In this document: piece after piece, positions 45,484 to 53,523 of the stretch
How positions within the stretch are numbered: position 1 is the first letter of the stretch
How the letters are laid out: each line of letters starts with the position of its first letter
DNA from: Clostridium pasteurianum BC1
GTDB taxonomy: Bacteria > Bacillota > Clostridia > Clostridiales > Clostridiaceae
NCBI RefSeq assembly: GCF_000389635.1
Contig: NC_021182.1
Location: forward strand, 1,984,001-2,048,000
DNA length: 64,000 nucleotides
Direction: 5' to 3'
Program-made: the position numbers and the translations under genes
Notes under the pieces: generated by a model
What the model saw: the letters and a program-made list of their open reading frames with translations, nothing else
The model's database searches: none
What the model was told of the DNA's origin: nothing

Positions 45484-46683
45484 TTGAATAAGAGAATATT
45501 AGCTGCTGTTCTGTCTTTAGGTATAGTACTTACAATGAATGTTAGAACTTTAGCCGCGCCATCATTAGATGAACAATTAAATACATCACAAAATCAATAC
45601 AATCAAAGTCAGAATACTCTAAATGGAGCACAAAAGAAAGTCAACGATATAGAGGCAAGTATAGAAATGTTGGATAACCAAATTCAGCAGAGTATGACGG
45701 AAATTGATAATGTTAAGGGTAAAATAATTAAAACAGAGTCAGACATAGATAGTGCACAGAAAAGTATTGAGAGATCTGAACAGGATATGAAGGCTGAAAA
45801 AGAACTCTATAATAAGAGAATGAGGGCTATATATATCAATGGAAATAGTGGATATGTAAGTATGTTGTTAGATTCCAAGGGAATAAGTGATTTTATTTCA
45901 AAAGTAGAAACAATAAAGAGTGTAACCGAATTTAATGACAAGATAATATCAAATTTAAATATAAGAAGACAAGCTCTTCAAGAGAAACAGGATAAGCTTG
46001 CAAGTGATAAAGAAAATTTAATTTCTTTAAAAAATGATAGTGAGAAAAAATTAGATGACTTAAATAATAAGAAAGCACAGCAGCAGCCGCTTATTGCAGA
46101 CGCTAAAGCACAGCAGAAGTCAGCAGTTGAGTCAAGTGCGTCTACAAAGGCTCAAATTGATTCAATAAAGCAAAGAATTGCATCTGCTAAGGCGGCTGAA
46201 CAAGCAGCTCAACAGGCAGCTGAAAATGTAAGTCAAAACAATGGTGCAAGTAGTGAAGCAAATAAATCTACAAATATTGCTGCTAACAATTCCAATAAAA
46301 ATGTTAGTATAAATAGAGGTGGAGCAGTTTCTAATGATTCCATTATAGCATATGCATCAAGCTTCTTAGGCACGCCATATGTATGGGGAGGCACATCTCC
46401 AAATCCTGGCTTTGATTGCTCTGGATTTACTCAATATGTATATAAAAAGTTTGGCATATCAGTTGGAAGAACTACATATGATCAAATAAAAGATGGAGTA
46501 GGAGTGTCAAGAGATCAGCTTCAACCAGGAGATTTAGTTTTCTTTGGAACCTATGATAATCCACATCACATGGGGATGTATATAGGAGATGGTATGTACA
46601 TACATGCACCTCACACGGGAGATTTTGTTAAAATATCACCTCTAGGTAGAAGTGATTACTTGACGGCTAGAAGAGTAAAATAA
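45484..46683 (+). CDS. secreted coiled-coil NlpC/P60 peptidoglycan endopeptidase
   Basis: 399 aa. Signal peptide (residues ~1-24, ILAAVLSLGIVLTMNV ... LAAP), a long coiled coil (~30-245, rich in Gln/Lys/Asp), a linker of Ala/Asn/Ser, and a C-terminal NlpC/P60 domain: GTPYVWGGTSPNPGFDCSGF with the catalytic Cys, HHMGMYIG and IHAPHTG with the His residues. It cuts stem peptides of peptidoglycan (family knowledge). Start TTG after GGGGGATAAC. It carries a direct-repeat promoter like the hydrogenase genes, suggesting wall remodelling is coupled to deployment of exported complexes. Confidence 0.9.
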   Translation: MNKRILAAVLSLGIVLTMNVRTLAAPSLDEQLNTSQNQYNQSQNTLNGAQKKVNDIEASIEMLDNQIQQSMTEIDNVKGKIIKTESDIDSAQKSIERSEQDMKAEKELYNKRMRAIYINGNSGYVSMLLDSKGISDFISKVETIKSVTEFNDKIISNLNIRRQALQEKQDKLASDKENLISLKNDSEKKLDDLNNKKAQQQPLIADAKAQQKSAVESSASTKAQIDSIKQRIASAKAAEQAAQQAAENVSQNNGASSEANKSTNIAANNSNKNVSINRGGAVSNDSIIAYASSFLGTPYVWGGTSPNPGFDCSGFTQYVYKKFGISVGRTTYDQIKDGVGVSRDQLQPGDLVFFGTYDNPHHMGMYIGDGMYIHAPHTGDFVKISPLGRSDYLTARRVK

Positions 46684-46713
46684 AAATTGGACAAAGGCTA
46701 CAAATTTAAATTC

Positions 46714-46747
46714 TTCATCTTATCTACATAATTTTTATATATAATAC
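46714..46747 (+). promoter_or_regulatory. shared direct-repeat promoter, site 7
   Basis: TTCATCTTATC and TACATAATTTT, then TATATATAATAC with TATAAT as -10. Half-sites diverge from the consensus but spacing is kept. It lies ~58 bp before the small membrane protein at 46805. Confidence 0.5.
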
Positions 46748-46804
46748 ATGCAGAGAATGAATTAGGGTCTATGTTTGTTTTTATTAAAATTTAGGAGGGA
46801 TTCT

Positions 46805-47098
46805 ATGAATTGTCATGAAAGTAAAAATGATAATCAAAGTAATCAAGAAAAACCACACAGTCCTTTAAAGCATATGCTTCATATGATTCTTTGCTGTGCC
46901 ATTCCAATTCTTTTAGTTGCGGCTCTGCCATTTTTGAAGCTAAATGTAACTTTAAATAGGGCTATATTATCTATTTCACCGCTTATATGTCCTATAATGA
47001 TGGGATCTATGATTTTTATGATGGTGAAAGGTTCAAAGAAGAAAAAGCTAGATAATGAGCATTTGAAGAACAGCACGGAAATAGTGAAAAAGGATTAA
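46805..47098 (+). CDS. small two-helix membrane protein, unknown
   Basis: 97 aa, ATG after TTAGGAGGGA; the in-frame TTG at 46775 lacks a ribosome site. N-terminus MNCHESKNDNQ is hydrophilic with Cys/His; two hydrophobic stretches follow (MLHMILCCAIPILLVAALPF and ISPLICPIMMGSMIFMM), then a Lys-rich tail. Many Met, Cys and His residues in and near the helices hint at metal contact. I do not recognise the family. It seems to belong to the same regulon as the quinone and hydrogenase genes by its promoter. Confidence 0.7.
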   Translation: MNCHESKNDNQSNQEKPHSPLKHMLHMILCCAIPILLVAALPFLKLNVTLNRAILSISPLICPIMMGSMIFMMVKGSKKKKLDNEHLKNSTEIVKKD

Positions 47099-47313
47099 AA
47101 ATTATTGCTTAGTTAAGATATAAATGGTAAAATGTAATCATGAATTTACTAAGATAAAGTGTTGTAATGTAAATTTGTAAAATATAGAGATTTTGGGAGG
47201 AGTGATGTTTTATGATAAAAGTATTTTATGCAGATAGTGTTATAAGAATAATAAAACAGGCTACTCCTATAGAGTTTATGTAAGTAATTAATAGGTTACT
47301 ATTTTGGAAGTGT

Positions 47314-47366
47314 GTACCCTTGGAGTAGTTTGTGAAAAATCAATTATTCCAAGGGTATTTTTATAC
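47314..47366 (+). terminator. probable intrinsic terminator
   Basis: GTACCCTTGGAGTA pairs with TTATTCCAAGGGTA, then TTTTTATA. Lies between a tiny unassigned reading frame (47213-47284, 23 codons after GGAGGAG) and the rsgA relic. Confidence 0.6.
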
Positions 47367-47390
47367 CCAAAATTAGGAGGTAGCTTATTC

Positions 47391-47600
47391 GTGAAATCAA
47401 ATTATAATTTAATGGAATTAGGATGGAATGATTCTTTACAGGACGAATTTAAAAACTTTAAAGATGAATATATGGTGGGAAGAATTGCTGTAGAATATAA
47501 AGGAGCTGAATTTATGAAGAGAAAACTTGATAAAAAAGCTCAAAGTGATCATAAAAACAAAGTTAAGGCTATAAATAAAGAACTTAAGCGTAGATATTAA
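47391..47600 (+). pseudogene. internally deleted ribosome-biogenesis GTPase RsgA
   Basis: The frame from GTG 47391 (AGGAGG upstream) begins NLMELGWNDSLQDEFKNFKD and YMVGRIAVEYKG, which is the N-terminal OB-fold of RsgA. It then jumps directly to a Lys-rich end FMKRKLDKKAQSDHKNKVKA ... KELKRRY, typical of RsgA C-termini. The whole GTPase and zinc domain (~220 residues) is missing while the frame is preserved. It could be expressed as a 69-residue fragment, but function as a GTPase is impossible. Confidence 0.7.
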
Positions 47601-47839
47601 TAATAATTTTCATAATATTAACCACATAATGATTGAAAATATATATAATTTATGAAATTATTGTATTATAAGTTCATAAGGCAACTTTAAATATTCCAGT
47701 TGAAATATTTACAATACTTCTTAGTAGAAAATTCATAATTAATGTATCTTCAAAAAGATAGCTGTCTAGTATACTAGGATATTTAACAGCGCTACATGGT
47801 ATTTATTTTCAGTTGCCTAATTTTAGGAGATGGTATTTT

Positions 47840-48646
47840 ATGAAAGAAAATGTACAGCTGAATGTAGACAGATTCTTGGGCTTTGCTGATGTGTATAACA
47901 ATGCAAGACCTACATGCCCGGAAAAGGTTAAAGAGATAATAATAAAATATTTAGGTTATAAGCCAAAGCTTGTAGTAGATATAGGTTGTGGTACTGGACT
48001 ATCTACAAGGATTTGGAGTGATACCAGTGATAAGGTTATAGGAATAGAACCAGGTAGAGATATGATGAAGGTTGCACAAGAAAAATCGGCTGAGTTAAAC
48101 AATATTAGCTTTATTTCAAAATTCTCGGATAATACGGGCTTAGAGGATAACTATGCAGATGTTGTTACCTGTTCACAATCATTTCACTGGATGAAGCCTG
48201 ATACCACTATAGCGGAAGTTGCAAGAATACTTAAAAAAGGTGGAGTCTTTGCAGTATATGATTGTGATTGGCCGCCAGTATTTAACTGGGAAGCTGAACT
48301 AGAATACAAAAAGCTTTTTGAAAAGGTAAACTATCTAGAGTCCACTAATGCTGAACTTAAGAATAGTTTCGTAAAATGGGATAAAGATAAACATCTTTCT
48401 AATATAAAAGATAGTGAAAAGTTTAGATATGTAAGAGAAATATTATTTTCCAATAGTGAAGATTGTGATGCAGATAGGTTTATTAATCTGGCTTTAAGTC
48501 AGGGCAGCCTACAGGGTGTTATAAAAGCTGGAATAAATGAAATTAATCCTTACTTAATAAATTTCAAGAATAGAATAAGCGATATATTTGGTGACAGTAA
48601 ATTTAAAATAGACTTCTGTTATCGTATGAGAATTGGAGTAAAATAG
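47840..48646 (+). CDS. class I SAM-dependent methyltransferase
   Basis: 268 aa. SAM-binding motif I VVDIGCGTGLSTRIW (residues ~38-52), acidic loop IGIEPGRDMM, motif III-like region QSFHWMKPDTTIAEVARILKKGG. ATG 47840 follows TTAGGAGATGG. The C-terminal half resembles the common Methyltransf_11-type proteins of unknown substrate. No operon partner: a candidate structured RNA and a lysine riboswitch follow. Confidence 0.8.
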   Translation: MKENVQLNVDRFLGFADVYNNARPTCPEKVKEIIIKYLGYKPKLVVDIGCGTGLSTRIWSDTSDKVIGIEPGRDMMKVAQEKSAELNNISFISKFSDNTGLEDNYADVVTCSQSFHWMKPDTTIAEVARILKKGGVFAVYDCDWPPVFNWEAELEYKKLFEKVNYLESTNAELKNSFVKWDKDKHLSNIKDSEKFRYVREILFSNSEDCDADRFINLALSQGSLQGVIKAGINEINPYLINFKNRISDIFGDSKFKIDFCYRMRIGVK

Positions 48647-48667
48647 AAAAAATGTATGTGAAAATAA

Positions 48668-48795
48668 ATAGCAAGTCAAAGATTCCACATATATTTTGAA
48701 TTATGCAAGGAAACAGGTTTTGATGATAGGGGTGCTATGGTCGGGTTCTGTTAGCGTGGAATGATTCAAAATAAACTAGCATACTAACTGGATAT
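48668..48795 (+). ncRNA. candidate structured RNA or MITE, copy B
   Basis: Homologue of 11874-12005. Shared: CAAGTCAAAGAT, GCAAGGAAACAGGTT, GGGTTCTG, AAACTAGCATACT. Stem P2 here is ATTCCAC/GTGGAAT (7 bp) where copy A has TGCG/CGCA. The hairpin arms GATGATAG / CTATGGTC pair, in place of CTGATAG / CTATCAG. It lies between a methyltransferase gene and the lysine riboswitch. Confidence 0.5.
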
Positions 48796-48871
48796 TTATT
48801 TCAATGCCTAAAATATAGTTTGAAATTCTATTACATGTATGTTAAACTATTCGTAATAAAATTGAATTCTT

Positions 48872-49050
48872 ACCTAGGGTAGAGGTGCTGTAATTATAAG
48901 TAATTGTTCTTAGCTTGCAGGCGAAGAGGAACAAGGAAAGGAATTATAGCCGAAGGAGATATTTTGGCAAAGGGATCTTCTGGTTTTGTATAAAATATAT
49001 GCAAAACTGTCACTATTGGTTTTGGTATAGTGGAGAGCTACAGGGTACAC
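48872..49050 (+). promoter_or_regulatory. lysine riboswitch (L-box)
   Basis: Recognised from the ordered conserved elements: TAGAGGTGCTGTAATTA, AAGTAATTGT, GCAGGCGAAGAGGAACAAGG, AAAGGAATTATAGCCGAAGG, CTTCTGG, and the closing TGGAGAGCTAC. It is followed by a terminator and by dapA, as expected for lysine-repressed attenuation. A 63-codon frame across the region (48915-49106) is a by-product of the RNA. Confidence 0.92.
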
Positions 49051-49076
49051 GTGCATTGTTAATATTAGATTTGATA

Positions 49077-49113
49077 CTAACAGCAAGGGTGTTCCTTTGC
49101 TGTTAGTTTTTTA
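49077..49113 (+). terminator. riboswitch-controlled terminator
   Basis: ACTAACAGCAAGG / CCTTTGCTGTTAGT hairpin with TTTTTTATT. Expression platform of the lysine riboswitch, 44 bp before dapA. Confidence 0.9.
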
Positions 49114-49156
49114 TTATACTAACATTTTGCCCTGGTAAGAGGAAGGTAGGTATAAT

Positions 49157-50026
49157 ATGAAAATTAAAGGTGTTTTATTACCAATTGTTACTCCATTTAT
49201 AGGGGGAAAGGTGGATTTTGAGTCTTATGGAAATATGATAAAGCGTTACTCCAATAAGGGCATAGCAGGATTTGTGCCACTTGGAACCAGTGGAGAAACT
49301 CCAACTTTATCAGATTATGAATATGAAAGTGTATTGGAAAAAACTATTGAATATAACGAAAAAAACTTACCAGTATATGTAGGGTTTGGAGGGAACAATA
49401 CAGAAAAAATGGTCAAGAGTGTAAAGCTCTTTGAAAAATATAAAATTCAGGGGATTTTATCAGTTTGTCCTTATTATAATAGACCGGATCAAAGGGGAAT
49501 ATTTGAACATTTTAAAAGAATATCTGAAGCTACTCCTCTTGATATAATACTTTATAATATACCTTATAGAACTGGTAGAAATATTGAAAATGATACAGTT
49601 AGAAAATTGGCCGAGCTAAAAAATATAGTGGGAATAAAGGACGCATGTGGTGATTTTAATCAGAGTGCTGAGCTTTTGCTAAATCCACCTAAGGATTTCT
49701 CTATATTAACAGGAGAAGATGCACTATTTTATAGTACTTTAATGCTTGGTGGAGACGGTGGTATTCTGGCATCTGCTCATATTCATACTGAAAAATTTGT
49801 TGAAATCTATAACAAAGTAAAAGAAAATAATCATTTTGAAGCTCTTAAAACATGGAAAGAAGTAGCAAATATTATTCCGCTATTATTTCAAGAGCCTAAT
49901 CCAGCTCCTATTAAGTATTGTTTGTATAAAGCTGGGTTAATAAAGTCTCAAGAGATAAGATTGCCATTAGTAGAAATATCACAAATTTTAGCGGAAAAAA
50001 TTGACAAAGCTATAAATCATAAATAA
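49157..50026 (+). CDS. dapA: 4-hydroxy-tetrahydrodipicolinate synthase
   Basis: Condenses pyruvate with aspartate semialdehyde at the head of lysine/diaminopimelate synthesis. TIM-barrel family with TSGETPTL (T44), Y133 in ILYNIPYRTG and the Schiff-base Lys K161 in VGIKDACGD. 289 aa. Related N-acetylneuraminate lyases share the fold, but the lysine riboswitch upstream settles the role. It is monocistronic. Confidence 0.93.
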   Translation: MKIKGVLLPIVTPFIGGKVDFESYGNMIKRYSNKGIAGFVPLGTSGETPTLSDYEYESVLEKTIEYNEKNLPVYVGFGGNNTEKMVKSVKLFEKYKIQGILSVCPYYNRPDQRGIFEHFKRISEATPLDIILYNIPYRTGRNIENDTVRKLAELKNIVGIKDACGDFNQSAELLLNPPKDFSILTGEDALFYSTLMLGGDGGILASAHIHTEKFVEIYNKVKENNHFEALKTWKEVANIIPLLFQEPNPAPIKYCLYKAGLIKSQEIRLPLVEISQILAEKIDKAINHK

Positions 50027-50047
50027 AGTAGTATTTTGAAAAATATG

Positions 50048-50097
50048 CTCTTGAATTAGATGATGAAAATTATACTATTTCAAGGGTATTTTTATGT
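50048..50097 (+). terminator. possible terminator
   Basis: CTCTTGAA ... TTTCAAGGG imperfect stem with ATTTTTATG, 20 bp after dapA. Confidence 0.5.
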
Positions 50098-50254
50098 TTA
50101 AAATTATAATTAACGTAACTTGCTTTACGGATTTTTTTTAGATAATGTTTTGCAGATATATTTATAATTTTAAGATGAATTTAAAATAAATGAAGGAAAT
50201 AGATATTTTATGTTGAATTAAAATTTAAATAAAACTAATAAGAGGTGGATTTAT

Positions 50255-50479
50255 ATGAGTAACAAGATATTTACAAAAGAAGAATTGAGTAAATTTAATG
50301 GACAAAATGGTAATCCAGCGTATATAGCAATTAAGGGTATTGTTTATGATGTAAGCGGTATATTAGTATGGAAAAATGGAATACATCATGATGAGATAGC
50401 AGGGCAGGATTTTACGGATAAATTTCCACATAAGATAGAGTGGTTAGATAGGTTAAAAGTCGTAGGAAAATTAGAATAA
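50255..50479 (+). CDS. cytochrome b5-like heme/steroid-binding domain protein
   Basis: 74 aa single domain: FTKEELSKFNGQNGNPAYIAIKG-type start (FTKEELSKFNGQNG), GIVYDVSG, then GIHHDEIAGQDFTDKFPHK. The HPGG heme motif of true cytochrome b5 is absent; the histidines in GIHHDE and FPHK could still bind heme. Ligand and partners are unknown. RBS AAGAGGTGG. Monocistronic with its own terminator. Confidence 0.8.
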   Translation: MSNKIFTKEELSKFNGQNGNPAYIAIKGIVYDVSGILVWKNGIHHDEIAGQDFTDKFPHKIEWLDRLKVVGKLE

Positions 50480-50533
50480 AAATAAATGTTGTTTAAGGCA
50501 TAGTAAAAGGCTTTAGACAACATTTATTTTTGT
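50479..50533 (+). terminator. intrinsic terminator
   Basis: AAAATAAATGTTGTTTAA / TTAGACAACATTTATTTTT stem with U-run, beginning directly at the end of the cytochrome b5-like gene. Confidence 0.88.
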
Positions 50534-50692
50534 AAAGTGTAATTATATTTATAAATCTAGATTTCAATTGTACAAAGCCTTATATGAGAATTGGAACTAG
50601 ATTAGAATTTATAAGTTTGATGGATAAGTAAATCAAAAAAATGGGATAGCAATAGAGTTTTATGGTAAAATAATAACTAAGAGGGTGGAATT

Positions 50693-51085
50693 ATGAAATA
50701 TGAAATAAAAACTACAAAGAGTCAGGAGCTTGTTGATATAACAAATATTGTTAGAGAAGCAGTGCGAAAGAATGATGTAAATGATGGTATTGTTACTGTA
50801 TTTATTCCTCATACTACTGCTGGGGTGACTATAAATGAAAATGCTGATCCAGACGTAGTAACGGATATGTTGTCAGCGTTAAATAAAGCTTTTCCAGTAG
50901 AAAATGGCTATTTACATGTTGAAGGAAATTCTCATGCTCATATAAAAGCATCACTTATGGGCTCATCCTGTAATGTAATTGTAGAAAATGGAGAGCTACT
51001 GCTTGGAACCTGGCAGGGAATCTATTTTTGTGAATTTGATGGACCAAGAAGTAGAAAGATTTATATAGAAATATTGAGAGATTAA
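50693..51085 (+). CDS. YjbQ/UPF0047-family protein
   Basis: 130 aa, complete. Signature segments TVFIPHTTAGVTINENADPD, GNSHAHIKASLMGSS and LLLGTWQGIYFCEFDGPRSR hold the His/Glu metal-site residues of this family. Homologues show thiamine-phosphate synthase activity in vitro; the cellular role is not settled. RBS GAGGGTGG. No operon neighbours. Confidence 0.88.
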   Translation: MKYEIKTTKSQELVDITNIVREAVRKNDVNDGIVTVFIPHTTAGVTINENADPDVVTDMLSALNKAFPVENGYLHVEGNSHAHIKASLMGSSCNVIVENGELLLGTWQGIYFCEFDGPRSRKIYIEILRD

Positions 51086-51217
51086 TACGCATTTAGTATT
51101 ATAAGTAATCTATAGAGTTTACATACAAAATCCACTCAGTCATTTTGTATATTATGATGAAATTGCTCTAATTATGATATAATATGTGTAGAATATAAAA
51201 TTATAGGGGTGGTTATT

Positions 51218-51337
51218 TTGAGAAAAGGAAAAGTTGTTATTTTTATTTTAAGCCTTGTCACAATTTTATCTTTAATTATTGCTATTTACAGATGCATAAG
51301 TGAAAAATCATCTTATATAACAATAAAAAATAATTAA
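51218..51337 (+). CDS. 39-residue single-helix membrane peptide
   Basis: TTG start with AGGGGTGG at the right distance. The product has a Lys/Arg start (RKGK), one hydrophobic helix (VVIFILSLVTILSLIIAIY) and a short polar tail ending TIKNN. No family recognised. A TATAAT-like -10 lies near 51177. It may be a real small membrane protein or a toxin-like peptide. Confidence 0.4.
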   Translation: MRKGKVVIFILSLVTILSLIIAIYRCISEKSSYITIKNN

Positions 51338-51375
51338 GTTTTATATTGTTATGGATTGAATATTATGAAACATAT

Positions 51376-51424
51376 AAAATGCTATAGTTAAACTCTGTAA
51401 ATATAGAAGTTTAACTATAGCATC
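51376..51424. terminator. bidirectional terminator
   Basis: ATGCTATAGTTAAAC / GTTTAACTATAGCAT perfect 15-bp arms. It directly follows the tetR-type gene on the minus strand and can also end the small peptide transcript. Confidence 0.85.
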
Positions 51425-51430
51425 AATTGT

Positions 51431-52030
51431 TTATTGTAATATTTTTTTTACAATTTCCTTGCATTCTTTGATTAAGGTATCCTTATGGAAGTTTGAATCT
51501 CTATTATACATAATTTCATGACACATACCTTCAATTAAGGAATATACTAGAAATAATTTTTCTTTTTTATTAGAAAAACTTAAGGTATATTCACTAATCT
51601 TTTCTAGATATTTATCTATTTGAATTTTTTGTTGATGATGATGATATTCTCTAATATCATCGTCGGTACAGGCAAGCATTGTAATTTCTTGATGAAATCT
51701 CGGAGAAAATTTATGGTTTTCCAGTACCGAATTCACCATAGTGTCTACAAGTAAAGTTAAATCATTTTTATCTTTAATTTTATTTAAATTTTCTATGGTA
51801 TTATTGTAGACAGCGTTACTATATAAGTGTAAAACTTCTAGAAATATATCTTTTTTATTTTTAAAATAAGCATAGACACTTCCAGTAGCTAATCCAGCCT
51901 CTTTAGCTATTTCTGCAGTAGTAGTATCTAAATATCCCTTATTATTGAATATTTTATTAGCGGTATCAATTATTTTTTTTCTTTTTTCAATAGACCTTTT
52001 TTGTATAGGTATTCGTATTTATCTGTTCAT
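51431..52030 (-). pseudogene. TetR-family regulator with nonsense codon 4
   Basis: A complete 199-codon TetR-type frame begins with ATG at 52030 after AGGTGAT, but codon 4 is TAA (ATG AAC AGA TAA). Beyond it the frame is open: KRSIEKRKKIIDTANKIF, TTTAEIAKEAGLATGSVYAY with the HTH, and FKNKKDIFLEVLHLYS, then a helical ligand domain. No ATG, GTG or TTG lies in frame before residue 98. A single AAA-to-TAA change would explain it. It may be a recent pseudogene, use a non-standard start, or be a sequencing error. Confidence 0.75.
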
Positions 52031-52222
52031 ATTATCACCTAATTAGATTTTAGGATTAATTTGATGTTTTGTCAAGAATATGAAATATAGTTCACGTTTT
52101 GTTGACAGTATATTGATAAAATTCTATATATGTTCATACTGTTAATATCAATGAATCTACTAAAAATTATTATATAATATTTTCCTAATGCAGAGGTGAT
52201 TTTTGTACGGAAATTAATAAAA

Positions 52223-52855
52223 TTAACAGGGTATAAATTTATAATGAAATTGTTTAATTATACCTTCAGCCATAATATCAGCCATTTCCAAAGCTTGTTT
52301 TTCAATTTCATCATATAATCTTATGCTTTCTGAATAGTTCTTGGTAAGTATAGCAACTGCCTCTGCTTTAGTAAGTTTTAAGTGATCATATAACATTAAT
52401 TGCCAGTCTCTTTGTGACCAATATGGATTGATTCTGCTAAGAAAAATGGCTATTTCATCTGCATTGGCATACCAGTTTTTTTCAGCTTGCGCAGCAGCAG
52501 TAGTATCACCAGCTTTAGCTGCCTTTACAAGTTGTGCTGCTATGGTGAGATGGTCTGTAAATAATTTCCTAAATTCAGCAGCTATTTTATCCCCGTAAAA
52601 AGGACTTAGTGCCCTTTCAAAATCCACAGGATTTTGGAGAAGGCGATTGGTAACAAGATCTACATCTGGCGAATCTGTTAATATGCTTGTTATTGTCAAT
52701 CGTGTCCAGACAATGTGTTGTTCCCAGAGCATATGAAGCTTATTTATTAAGGCTGTTTTGCAGATTTTCATAGAATGATTGTCATATCTTTCATTATAAT
52801 ATCTGTATATTGGACGTATATTATGGAAATGTGTTTTTGCTGGATATTGGTACAT
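52223..52855 (-). CDS. conserved helical protein of unknown function
   Basis: 210 aa, all-helical by composition. Recognisable conserved Firmicute family with MLWEQHIVWTRLTITSIL, VTNRLLQNPVDFERALSPFY, HLTIAAQLVKAAKAGDTTAA, AEKNWYANADEIAIFLSRIN and KQALEMADIMAEGIIKQF. Such proteins are sometimes labelled acetylglutamate kinase without support; none of that enzyme's motifs are here. His and Trp/Arg in EQHIVWTR are family-conserved. Upstream AGGAGATAAT on the minus strand supports the start. Confidence 0.75.
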   Translation of the reverse strand: MYQYPAKTHFHNIRPIYRYYNERYDNHSMKICKTALINKLHMLWEQHIVWTRLTITSILTDSPDVDLVTNRLLQNPVDFERALSPFYGDKIAAEFRKLFTDHLTIAAQLVKAAKAGDTTAAAQAEKNWYANADEIAIFLSRINPYWSQRDWQLMLYDHLKLTKAEAVAILTKNYSESIRLYDEIEKQALEMADIMAEGIIKQFHYKFIPC

Positions 52856-53325
52856 AATTATCTCCTTCTTATAATTTTTCTAGGTTATAGTATGTGAATT
52901 TAAATACAAAAGTTACACTACCAACTGATAAATTTTAAATTTCTATCATTAACAATAAAAAATGTTGCATTGTTATATTTTTATCTACATTGAAACAATA
53001 TTGATAAGCAGATAAAAATACAATAAAAAAATTAGAAATTTATAAAATTTACTTGATTTTTATATAAATACGAAATATAATAGTATAAAACAGTACAATA
53101 CATAACTAAATAGATAAAAATATTCCAAATAATAAATATATATACGAAATGACATTGTTCTTACTATGAAATAAAGTCATTGAACATATAAAATATTTTC
53201 AAAAATAATATAACTTAATAAAACGTATTTATCCTATATTAAGTTATGTATCATTAATAATTATGAGTATTTTATCTTGTCTAGATGATTACGATAGGCA
53301 GGTTGAATATTGAAAGGGTGATATT
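52856..53325. other. AT-rich spacer without genes
   Basis: About 470 bp with no supported coding sequence. It contains an inverted repeat ATAACTTAATA / TATTAAGTTAT at ~53209-53249, probably a hairpin or operator ahead of the DUF1858 gene. Otherwise only low-complexity AT sequence is seen. Confidence 0.5.
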
Positions 53326-53520
53326 ATGATTACAAAAGATATGACTATAGGAAAAATTATCAAACATTATCCTGAAAAAATTGAAGTACTAATGGAATTT
53401 GGATTATATTGTAATGATTGTCTTTCAGCAAAGTTTGAAACTGTTGAAAAGGCAGCACAGGTCCATGAATTCGATCTTGAAGAATTAATTTATCAATTAA
53501 ATTTATCTGAGGAGAGATGA
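53326..53520 (+). CDS. DUF1858-domain protein
   Basis: 64 aa, single domain with MTIGKIIKHYPEKIEVLMEF and the paired cysteines in YCNDCLSAKFETVEKAA. Such domains occur beside or fused to iron-sulfur repair proteins (ScdA/RIC N-terminus) and hybrid-cluster proteins, so a role in nitrosative or iron-sulfur stress is possible. RBS AAAGGGTGAT. Next gene follows after 3 bp. Confidence 0.85.
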   Translation: MITKDMTIGKIIKHYPEKIEVLMEFGLYCNDCLSAKFETVEKAAQVHEFDLEELIYQLNLSEER

Positions 53521-53523
53521 AAA

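Noticed and set aside
47213-47284. 23-codon frame with good ribosome site (MIKVFYADSVIRIIKQATPI)
   Set aside because: Too short to support without homologues; may be a leader peptide or gene stub before the terminator.
48915-49106. 63-codon plus-strand frame
   Set aside because: It lies entirely inside the lysine riboswitch and its terminator and has no ribosome binding site.
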